From the NCBI GenBank assembly GCA_002389665.1, contig DGNO01000004.1:297511-361510 (forward strand): DNA of 64,000 nt. Direction: 5' to 3'. The DNA is from Rhodobiaceae bacterium UBA4490. Lineage in GTDB: Bacteria > Pseudomonadota > Alphaproteobacteria > Parvibaculales > Parvibaculaceae. A program made the position numbers and the translations under genes. The notes below the pieces were generated by a model. The model was not told where the DNA came from, did no database searches, and saw nothing but the letters and a program-made list of their open reading frames with translations. Of the stretch, positions 40,906 through 48,192 are shown one piece after another; positions within the stretch are counted from its first letter, which is position 1, and each line of letters begins with the position of its first letter.

Positions 40906-42486
40906 ATGTTCACGGTTCTCGAATGCATCACGAGTGAGCACAATTTGTGGCTCGTAGGCCTTGCCGCCACCGTGTGCATGATCGCCTGCTTCAACGCCAT
41001 CGACCTCTTCTTTCGCGCCTGGGCGGCGGAAGGAAAGGCCAAGTTCTATTGGCTGCTGGGCACCGGGCTGGTGGCGGGCTCCGGCATCTGGGCAACGCAT
41101 TTCATCGCCATGCTGGCCTATCAATCCACGCTGCCGGTCGCTTACGACATTCCGCTGACGGCGCTTTCCGTCGTTATTTCCGTCGTGCTTTGCACGCTGG
41201 GGGCAGGCATCGCCCTTTACATGAACCGGCTGACACTGGCCGGGCTGACCGTCGGCGCGGCCATCGGTTTCATGCATTTCACCGGCATGTCGGCGCTGCG
41301 CCTTTCGGGCCACATCGAGTGGGACGGCACCTATGTCATCGCCTCCTGGGCCATCGGCCTCGGCACCATGGCGCTTGCATTCAATCTCATTCCCTATCTG
41401 ACCGGGATGCAGCGGCTCACCGCGGGCACGGTGCTTTTCACGCTCGCCATTTGCGGGCTGCACTTCACCGGCATGACGGCAGTCACGCTGGCTCCCGACC
41501 CCACCGTGCCCTTTTCCTATGCCACAGCGGACCCCAAATGGCTGGCAATCTTCACGGCCATGCTCTCCGCCATGATCCTGGGCACCGCGTTTCTCATGGC
41601 GGTTTTCGACAAGCATCTTGCCGGGCGCAGCGCGCAAGAAGCCGAACGCCTGCGCCTTTACACCGAAGAACTGGAAGCCACGCGGGACGAGCTGGAAGCG
41701 GCGCGCGACAATCTTCTCAGCGCACTCGAAGCCGCTGCGGCAGGCAGCCAGGCAAAATCGCAATTCCTCGCCGCAATCAGCCACGAACTCAGAACCCCGC
41801 TCAACGCCATTATCGGCTTTTCCGAGATGATGGCGCACGAGCATTTCGGCCCGTTGCCCAATGATCATTACCGGGAATATACCGGCCATATTCATGAAAG
41901 CGGTAAGCACCTCTTGGCGCTCATCAACGACATTCTGGATTTTTCCAAACTCGATGCCGGACATCTGGAACTCGAAGAAACGACCGTCGAGATCGCGCAG
42001 GCCGTTACCTCCGCCCAACGGATGATCGCTCACCTGGCCGAAAGCGGCGAGGTGGAGGTCCGCATCGCGGACCTAAGCCAGCTGCCGCTGCTGACGGGCG
42101 ACGAGCGGCGCATCCGCCAGATACTGCTCAACATCTTCTCCAATGCGGTCAAATTCACGCCGAAAGGGGGATCGGTCGAGCTTTCCGCTGCATTGCAGGA
42201 CGACGGCAGCTTTTGCATCGCCATTCGAGACACCGGCATCGGGATCGCGGAAAAAGACATTGCCCTTGCAATGGAGAATTTCGGGCAGATCGACAATTCG
42301 CTGCACCGTCAATATGAGGGCACCGGTCTCGGCCTGCCACTCTCGCACCGGTTGATGGAACTGCATGGGGGCCGGCTCGAGCTTGAAAGCGAGCTTGGAG
42401 CGGGCACATGCGTGCGGCTGATCTTTCCTGCCGAGAGGGTGATCGATGCGTCCTCGCCGCTACCCAAAGGCGTTCTTCGTATTTAG
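40906..42486 (+). CDS. MHYT-domain sensor histidine kinase
   Basis: A protein of 526 aa. Residues 1-235 form seven predicted membrane helices with three MHYT-type motifs: ATHF (His65), MHFTGM (His124) and LHFTGM (His186). MHYT repeats are proposed to bind copper and sense O2, CO or NO. A coiled coil (about 240-280) leads to HisKA with phospho-acceptor His293 (SHELRTPLNAIIGFSEM) and an HATPase with NAVKFTPKGG, DTGIGI and GTGLGLPL. No receiver domain, and no response regulator nearby. It runs convergently into three tandem small paralogues with a 14-bp gap. Confidence 0.9.
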   Translation: MFTVLECITSEHNLWLVGLAATVCMIACFNAIDLFFRAWAAEGKAKFYWLLGTGLVAGSGIWATHFIAMLAYQSTLPVAYDIPLTALSVVISVVLCTLGAGIALYMNRLTLAGLTVGAAIGFMHFTGMSALRLSGHIEWDGTYVIASWAIGLGTMALAFNLIPYLTGMQRLTAGTVLFTLAICGLHFTGMTAVTLAPDPTVPFSYATADPKWLAIFTAMLSAMILGTAFLMAVFDKHLAGRSAQEAERLRLYTEELEATRDELEAARDNLLSALEAAAAGSQAKSQFLAAISHELRTPLNAIIGFSEMMAHEHFGPLPNDHYREYTGHIHESGKHLLALINDILDFSKLDAGHLELEETTVEIAQAVTSAQRMIAHLAESGEVEVRIADLSQLPLLTGDERRIRQILLNIFSNAVKFTPKGGSVELSAALQDDGSFCIAIRDTGIGIAEKDIALAMENFGQIDNSLHRQYEGTGLGLPLSHRLMELHGGRLELESELGAGTCVRLIFPAERVIDASSPLPKGVLRI

Positions 42487-42500
42487 GACGCGCTCCAGGC

Positions 42501-42893
42501 TCACTCTTCCTTCAGACGCGCGCGCAGCCAGGCAATGGCTGCCTCCCTATCGGTAAAAAGCCGGTTGGGATAGGGACTGCGCTCATAACGCATGAAGAGA
42601 TTACCCAGCATCTGCGCAAGCTTACTGTGGCCGAGAATGGCAACGGCGGCCGTCGTCCGCCCGAGTTTTTCCGCTTCGACCACTTTGGCGACCCGGCCGA
42701 GATCCACCGCGGATGCCGCTTGCACCAGAATAGCCACCTTATAGTCAGGCCATTCTTTATGCACTTTCTCCACCACCGCTTCGAGAAGCTCGGCGGTGAT
42801 GATCTGCGTTCCATAATCGATTTCTATGATCCGCGGCTCAAGCTCGCGGATTTCAACTTCATAGAAACGAAGCTGCTTGAGTGCCGTACCCAT
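42501..42893 (-). CDS. small SpoIIAA/STAS-SEC14-like protein, paralogue 1 of 3
   Basis: A protein of 130 aa. It shares with its two upstream neighbours the pattern FYEV.I.E.EP.I...DYG..T near the start and A.AWLR..L at the end. AVAILGHSKLAQMLGNLF and PYPNRLFTDREAA recall the SpoIIAA-like (STAS/SEC14) fold, which binds lipids or partner proteins. No catalytic motif seen. Function unknown. The start varies from the others (five extra residues before KQLRFYEV). Confidence 0.6.
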   Translation of the reverse strand: MGTALKQLRFYEVEIRELEPRIIEIDYGTQIITAELLEAVVEKVHKEWPDYKVAILVQAASAVDLGRVAKVVEAEKLGRTTAAVAILGHSKLAQMLGNLFMRYERSPYPNRLFTDREAAIAWLRARLKEE

Positions 42894-42957
42894 AAAGGCT
42901 CATCCACGGCCCAGTACCCTTCTCAAAAGAGTGACACAGCGATACACACTCAGCAAG

Positions 42958-43338
42958 TCAGGCAGCCAACTTCTCTCTCAGCCAGCAAAGCGCTTCGTCC
43001 TTATCGACGAAGATTTTCTGCGGATATTCCCCCGCCGTCGGGATTTTGACGAAAGCCTGGGCAATATCCGTCTGCAGACGGTTGCGCACCAGGATGCCGC
43101 CGGCGCAGATGAACTCCGAAGCCTTCAGCTCTTCGAGCACATGCGCGACCTTGTCGAGATTGGAAATCGCCTCGGCGCTGGAAAGCAGCGCCACCTTCTG
43201 CCCAGCCCAGTCTTTTTTGATCTTGATCAGAAGCGAGCGGACGATATCCGCCGTTACGAGATAATTACCGTAATCGAGAGCGATGATACGCGGCTCGATT
43301 TCCTCGATATCGACTTCGTAAAATTTGAATTGCTTCAT
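42958..43338 (-). CDS. small SpoIIAA/STAS-SEC14-like protein, paralogue 2 of 3
   Basis: A protein of 126 aa from ATG 43338, chosen because MKQFKFYEV lines up with MKKFTFYEV of paralogue 3; ATG 43368 is possible. Conserved core: IEPRIIALDYG, KVALLSS, and KDEALCWLREKL. It has two Cys the others lack in the same places. Soluble, no signal. It is 64 bp upstream of paralogue 1 on the same strand, so the three may be co-transcribed. Confidence 0.6.
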   Translation of the reverse strand: MKQFKFYEVDIEEIEPRIIALDYGNYLVTADIVRSLLIKIKKDWAGQKVALLSSAEAISNLDKVAHVLEELKASEFICAGGILVRNRLQTDIAQAFVKIPTAGEYPQKIFVDKDEALCWLREKLAA

Positions 43339-43564
43339 TGCCTCATGCCGCAATGACCGAAACGCCATCCCCTACGCTTCACACGGCGGTCCCCTTTGCC
43401 CCATCGATGTAAAACTCTGTCGGAAAGTTTTTTGCCGGGCAATCGCGGGCGGCTGAAAAATCACGCCAAAGAGGCAACAAAAACCGCCAAATGACACAAC
43501 CTCACACAAGTGTGTTTAAAACGGATAGTAGAAGCGAGATTGCATCATAGAGGCATTCTGCCCG

Positions 43565-43945
43565 TCAGTGTTTCGCCAGCTCTTCTCGCAGCCAGGCGAG
43601 CGCTTCTTCCTTCTCTTCGAAAATACGCCGCGGGTGAGCCGTCTGTTTTTGTCCATGGACGACGCGGACGAGCTCTCTCTGCAGCGGGTTCGAGGCGAGA
43701 ACGGCGGAGGCGACGATAAAGCCCGATGCGTTCTTCTCTTCGATCACGGCAGTAAAATTACCCATCTCCGTGGCGCTGGGCGCGATGGTCAACATGGCGA
43801 TTTTCGTCTCGCCCCATTCACGCAAGAGCCTGTCGAGAAGATCGGCAAGCAGGACGGGCGTAACCAATTGGCTGCCGTAATCGGTAACGACGATACCGGG
43901 CTCGATTTCCTCGACCTTCACTTCATAGAAAGTGAATTTCTTCAT
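43565..43945 (-). CDS. small SpoIIAA/STAS-SEC14-like protein, paralogue 3 of 3
   Basis: A protein of 126 aa. MKKFTFYEVKVEEIEPGIV, VTDYGSQLVTP, TKIAMLTIAP and RRIFEEKEEALAWLREEL define the shared family with the two neighbours, at roughly one-third identity by eye. The 226-bp gap to paralogue 2 is AT-richer and contains CACACAAGTGTG (about 43501-43512). It lies 6 bp downstream of the mesaconyl-CoA hydratase-like gene, so it could be read from that promoter. Confidence 0.6.
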   Translation of the reverse strand: MKKFTFYEVKVEEIEPGIVVTDYGSQLVTPVLLADLLDRLLREWGETKIAMLTIAPSATEMGNFTAVIEEKNASGFIVASAVLASNPLQRELVRVVHGQKQTAHPRRIFEEKEEALAWLREELAKH

Positions 43946-43951
43946 GTCGCC

Positions 43952-44998
43952 CTAGCGGGGCATCAGAACCCAATAATCAAGGTCCAGAATGACGCCCTCT
44001 GCATCCCCATCGTTCTCCATCCCGGGGAAATCGTGACACATGCGGTCTTTGGCGGCAATGGTGCGAATACGCAGGAGACCGAGATCGTCCCGGCCGGGGC
44101 AGAGCGCTTTTTCAAGCAAATGCGACCAGGCAAAAACCGTATCGCCGCCGAAGCAGGGCGCGACGTGCCGCCCGCCATTGATTGCCGCAACCAGGAAGGC
44201 ATTGCCGAGCCCGTTGAAGGAAAGCGCGCGGGCAAGGGAAATCACATGGCCGCCATAAATGAGCCGGCGCCCGAAACGGCCCTTACCTTCCGTAAACTGG
44301 TTGAAATGCACTTTGGCGGTGTTCTGATAAAGGCGGGTCGCCATCATGTGCTCGGCTTCCTCGATCGTCACGCCGTCCACATGGTCGATCTTTTCACCGG
44401 CTTCATAGTCATCCCATTTGAAGGGCGAGCCCGATGCGGCAAGGTCGATCTTCGAAAAATCCGTGCCCTCGGGCAGCGCGATAGCCGAGGGATCTACCGC
44501 GCCCGGCAGGTCCGGCACTTGAGGGTCGGGCGCAGGAGACGCCTCATCGCGTTTGCGCACCATCACCCAGCGCACATAATCGAGCACCGCCTCGCCCGCC
44601 TGATTGTGCCCGGTAGAGCGGACATAAACGACGCCGGTCTTGCCGTTCGAATTTTCTTTCAGGCCGATCACTTCCGAACGTGCCGAGAGCGTGTCGCCGG
44701 GAAAGACGGGTTTCAGGAAACGGCAATCGGCATAGCCGAGATTGGCAACCGCATTCAGTGAAATATCGGGAACGGTTTTGCCGAAGACGATATGAAAGGC
44801 GAGCATGTCATCGATGGGCGCGCGGGCATAACCCGCGCTCCGGGCAAATTCATCGGAAGATTGCAGCGCAAAACGCACCGGGAAGAGCGCGGTGTAAAGC
44901 GCGACATCGCCTTCCGTCACCGTGCGCGGCGTTGCATGGGCAAGCACCTGTCCGATCTTGAAATCCTCGAAGAAATTACCCGGATTGGTTTTCGTCAT
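43952..44998 (-). CDS. mch: mesaconyl-CoA hydratase-like double MaoC-domain protein
   Basis: A protein of 348 aa with two hotdog halves (about 10-155 and 200-345). The start NPGNFFEDFKIGQVLAHATP, with RTVTEGDVALYTALFP and FGKTVPDISLNAVANLGYA, closely recalls the Rhodobacter beta-methylmalyl-CoA dehydratase of the ethylmalonyl-CoA pathway. It interconverts mesaconyl-CoA and beta-methylmalyl-CoA. A CitE-type lyase two genes upstream could provide the next step. Confirmation needs ethylmalonyl-CoA pathway genes elsewhere in the genome. Confidence 0.82.
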   Translation of the reverse strand: MTKTNPGNFFEDFKIGQVLAHATPRTVTEGDVALYTALFPVRFALQSSDEFARSAGYARAPIDDMLAFHIVFGKTVPDISLNAVANLGYADCRFLKPVFPGDTLSARSEVIGLKENSNGKTGVVYVRSTGHNQAGEAVLDYVRWVMVRKRDEASPAPDPQVPDLPGAVDPSAIALPEGTDFSKIDLAASGSPFKWDDYEAGEKIDHVDGVTIEEAEHMMATRLYQNTAKVHFNQFTEGKGRFGRRLIYGGHVISLARALSFNGLGNAFLVAAINGGRHVAPCFGGDTVFAWSHLLEKALCPGRDDLGLLRIRTIAAKDRMCHDFPGMENDGDAEGVILDLDYWVLMPR

Positions 44999-45046
44999 CG
45001 TTTTCTTTCTGCTTTAGGCTTGTCGTCATTGCCGCATGGCGGCGCT

Positions 45047-45547
45047 TCAGTCCTTCGCAACGAAATCATCCGGCACGAAACGCTGGCCCGCATCTTCATC
45101 CACATAGGTCATGATGCCGTCCGCCCAAAAGCCAACCTTGCCAATATCGGGAAACCGGGAGACATCCGCTTTCAGGTGCTCACCGCCCATCAGATAGACA
45201 AGATCGCTCGTGCCGGGGTTGGAGAGATGATGCACGGCGCCGTCCGCCGGAAAGCCGACATAATCGCCGCTGCGCACCATGGCCGTCTCCCCGTCGATCC
45301 GCAGCAACCCTTCACCTTCCAGAATGAAGATAAACTCTTCTTCGGTCGTATGCGCATGGGCAATAAAGCTTTCCTTGCCTGCCGGCACGCGCGCGAGGGT
45401 AAGGTGTACCCGCTCCATGCCTGCCTGCCGGGAAAGCTGGCGCATCTCGATCCGTGAATTGGGATTGAGCGGATGGGCAAACCGGAACCCGCCTTCCGTC
45501 TCGAAAGAGCCGGTGCGGACCACATAGTCTTCGATGGATTTGCTCAT
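45047..45547 (-). CDS. cupin-domain protein
   Basis: A protein of 166 aa from ATG 45547 (AGGGAGGG upstream). One cupin barrel with metal ligands in AHAHTTEEEFIFILEGEG and a second His in AVHHLSNPG. No enzyme group recognised. It lies between the mesaconyl-CoA hydratase-like gene and the CitE-like gene, about 47 bp from each, so it is probably co-transcribed and may act on a related acid or regulate. Confidence 0.8.
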   Translation of the reverse strand: MSKSIEDYVVRTGSFETEGGFRFAHPLNPNSRIEMRQLSRQAGMERVHLTLARVPAGKESFIAHAHTTEEEFIFILEGEGLLRIDGETAMVRSGDYVGFPADGAVHHLSNPGTSDLVYLMGGEHLKADVSRFPDIGKVGFWADGIMTYVDEDAGQRFVPDDFVAKD

Positions 45548-45593
45548 CTTGCCCTCCCTTGAGGCAGTGTTTGGGCGCCAAGCACACGAAGGT

Positions 45594-46484
45594 CTATGCG
45601 CTCTTCTCAAGCTCTGTGATCGCCTCGGCAATGGCAACGGTGCGCCGGGCGATTTCTTCGTGCAAGAGCTCGACCATGCGCCCTTCCACTTTCAACACGC
45701 CCTTGCCTTTGTTCTCCGGCTGGGCGAAGGCATCGATAATGGCGCGCGAGAAAGCGACATCTTCCGGATCGGGCGCAAAAATCTCATTGCAAGGGCCGAC
45801 CTGTGAGGGATGGATCAGGGTCTTGCCGTCAAAGCCGAGCTCGCGGCCTTGCACGCACATCTCCTTGAAACCGTCTTCATCCTTGATGTCGTTATAAACG
45901 CCGTCGAGCATCACAATGCCATAAGCGCGCGCCGCCAGCATGGAAAGCCCGAGGGATGTGATCATCGGCAGCCGCAGGGGCGTGTGGGCGCAGCGCAGTT
46001 CCTTGGCGATGTCGTTCGTGCCCATCACCCAAACGCTCATCCGCGTCGTCTGGCTCATCGCGGCAATGGCTTCGGCGCGCAGCATGGCAAGCGGCGTTTC
46101 CATCATCGCCCAAAGCTGCAGCTCGGGGCCTGCGCCCGCTTTTTCCAGCGCCTCATGCGCGCGCGTCACATCTTCCGGCGAGCTGATCTTCGGCACCAGG
46201 ATGGCGTCCGGCCCGGCGGCCACCGCCGCCTCGATATCACCCGCGCCCCAAGGCGTGTCGAGCCCGTTCACGCGGATCACGATTTCCCGCTTGCCATAGC
46301 CGCCGCCCACAACGGCGGAGGTCACTTGCGCGCGCGCTTCTTCCTTGGCGTCCGGCGCCACCGCATCTTCCAGATCCAGGATCAGCGCGTCGGCGGCAAT
46401 GCTCTTTGCTTTTTCCAGCGCCCGGGCGTTCGATCCGGGCATATAAAGCACGCTGCGGCGCGGGCGGGCGGACTGATCGGCCAT
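45594..46484 (-). CDS. HpcH/HpaI aldolase / citrate lyase beta-like (CitE) CoA-ester lyase
   Basis: A protein of 296 aa. TIM barrel with Mg ligands in LDLEDAVAP, plus LYMPGSNARALEKA, VPKISSPEDV and MMETPLAML. KTLIHPSQVGPCNEIFAP near the end is typical of the malyl-CoA lyase / malyl-CoA thioesterase branch. Beside the mch-like gene it is most likely an L-malyl-CoA/beta-methylmalyl-CoA lyase or (3S)-malyl-CoA thioesterase; these cannot be separated by eye. GGAGAGAG precedes the start. Confidence 0.8.
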   Translation of the reverse strand: MADQSARPRRSVLYMPGSNARALEKAKSIAADALILDLEDAVAPDAKEEARAQVTSAVVGGGYGKREIVIRVNGLDTPWGAGDIEAAVAAGPDAILVPKISSPEDVTRAHEALEKAGAGPELQLWAMMETPLAMLRAEAIAAMSQTTRMSVWVMGTNDIAKELRCAHTPLRLPMITSLGLSMLAARAYGIVMLDGVYNDIKDEDGFKEMCVQGRELGFDGKTLIHPSQVGPCNEIFAPDPEDVAFSRAIIDAFAQPENKGKGVLKVEGRMVELLHEEIARRTVAIAEAITELEKSA

Positions 46485-46611
46485 AAACTCTCTCCAATGG
46501 TCTTCTGCAAGGCTTGAATTGGCGGCAGACTATAAAGCCCGTGCCCCGCTGCCAAGCAGCGATTCGCCATGAGGCCGCGCAGCCAAAGCTTACGCTCTAA
46601 GGAAATGCCGG

Positions 46612-47457
46612 ATGGCCAATATTCTTTGTCTTTCCAGCCAGGTCGCGAGAGGCCATGTGGGCAATTCCGCCGCTGTTTTCACATTGCAGCGCCTCGGCCA
46701 TGAGGTGATGGCGCTGCCGACTACGTTGCTTTCACACCATCCGGGCCATGGGAAACCTGCCGCTCGAGTAACCGATCCCGGTTTTCTGGAAGCCGCGCTT
46801 TCCTCCTTGGAAGAAAAGGGCTGGCTTGCGGATTGCGATGCGGTGCTCACCGGCTATTTCGCCCATCCCGAACAATTGGATATCGCCGCAAGTTTCATCG
46901 CACGGCGCCGCAAAGAGGCAACGGAAAGAAAGCAGCCCTTTCTTTATCTTTGCGATCCCATTCTCGGCGATGAAGACACGGGGCTTTACGTTCCTGAAGC
47001 TATCGCCTCGGGCATGCGCGCGCTCAGTGCCCTTGCCGATATTCTAACGCCGAACCCGTTCGAGCTCTCGCATCTTGCCGGATTGCCCTGCGAGAACATG
47101 GCGCAGACGCGCGCCGCGGCCCGCGCGCTGAAAACACCTTATGTGCTTGCCACCTCCGCGCCGCCGCCGGAGCCCGGGTTTGCGGCAAGTGTGCTGGTAA
47201 GCCCCTCCCATGCCTGGCGCTGCAGCACGCCTTTCATCGAAGACGTGCCGAAAGGCACGGGCGATCTGATCAGCGCGCTCTTTCTGAGCCATTTCCTGGA
47301 AACGGGTGAACCCGCCCATGCGCTCGCCCTTGCCTCGGATGCCGCTGCCGCCATTATCGCGGCAAGTAGAGGTGCTGATGAATTGCGGCTCATTGCCCAT
47401 CAAGAAGCGCTCCGCCCCAAAGCCCCGCGCTTTGAGCTTGAGGAACTTCAGCCATGA
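46612..47457 (+). CDS. pdxY: pyridoxal kinase (PdxY type)
   Basis: A protein of 281 aa, ribokinase fold. LCLSSQVARGHVGNSAA and the anion-hole KGTGDLISALFLS are diagnostic; DPILGDEDTGLYV and LTPNPFELSHLAG are also conserved. Phosphorylates pyridoxal in the vitamin B6 salvage route. Overlaps the DUF429 gene by ATGA. Confidence 0.9.
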   Translation: MANILCLSSQVARGHVGNSAAVFTLQRLGHEVMALPTTLLSHHPGHGKPAARVTDPGFLEAALSSLEEKGWLADCDAVLTGYFAHPEQLDIAASFIARRRKEATERKQPFLYLCDPILGDEDTGLYVPEAIASGMRALSALADILTPNPFELSHLAGLPCENMAQTRAAARALKTPYVLATSAPPPEPGFAASVLVSPSHAWRCSTPFIEDVPKGTGDLISALFLSHFLETGEPAHALALASDAAAAIIAASRGADELRLIAHQEALRPKAPRFELEELQP

Positions 47458-48179
47458 TCATGGCAGGTGCCGATGGTTGCCCGGCAGGCTGGGTGCTGGT
47501 GCTCTGGCAAGGACCGGAAGGCCCGCCGCCTGAAGCCCGATTGGTGAAAAAACTTGCCGAGGTTCTGACCTGGGACGAGCGACCTGCCTTTCTCGCTGTC
47601 GATATGCCGATCGGCCTGCCGGAAAAAGCCGAGCGCGGCGGGCGGCCCTGCGAACGCGAGGCCCGCGCCCGGCTCGGCCAGCGCCAATCCTCCGTCTTTT
47701 CCACCCCGGCGCGCGCCGCCCTTGCGGCTGAGGAGTTTCAGGAGGCCTGCCATCTCAACCGCGCGCATTCGGAGCCGCCGCGCGGTGTTTCCAAACAATG
47801 TTTCAACATCTTCCCGAAGATCCGCGAGCTTGCAGCACTTGCAACACCGCAAACGCAAAGCTGGCTGCGCGAATGCCACCCGGAGCTGGCATTCTGGGCA
47901 ATGAACGGGGAGATACCGCTGCACTTGCCGAAAAAAGTCAAAAGCGCGCCGGCGGAACCCGGCCTCGCGCTCCGCCGCACCCTTCTTGAAAAGGCGGGCT
48001 TTCCGCTCGCACAATTGCGCGCACCCGCATTCAAGCGCAAGGAGGTGGGAAAAGACGATATTCTCGATGCATGCGCCTGCGCCTGGAGCGCCTGGCGCAT
48101 GAGCCAGGGGGCAGAAATCCGCCTGCCCGCAGATCCCCTTTTCAATAAAGAAGGGCTGCGCATGGAAATTTCCGCGTGA
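47454..48179 (+). CDS. DUF429 family protein (predicted RNase H-like)
   Basis: A protein of 241 aa. GADGCPAGWVLVLW at the start, AVDMPIGLPEKAERGGRPCE and ECHPELAFWAMNG in the middle, and KDDILDACACAWSAWR at the end are the conserved acidic blocks of DUF429, predicted to be RNase H-like nucleases. Function not established. Translationally coupled to pdxY, so possibly only a passenger. It converges on the ammonium-sensor kinase gene. Confidence 0.85.
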   Translation: MIMAGADGCPAGWVLVLWQGPEGPPPEARLVKKLAEVLTWDERPAFLAVDMPIGLPEKAERGGRPCEREARARLGQRQSSVFSTPARAALAAEEFQEACHLNRAHSEPPRGVSKQCFNIFPKIRELAALATPQTQSWLRECHPELAFWAMNGEIPLHLPKKVKSAPAEPGLALRRTLLEKAGFPLAQLRAPAFKRKEVGKDDILDACACAWSAWRMSQGAEIRLPADPLFNKEGLRMEISA

Positions 48180-48192
48180 TGCCGATGGCGGC

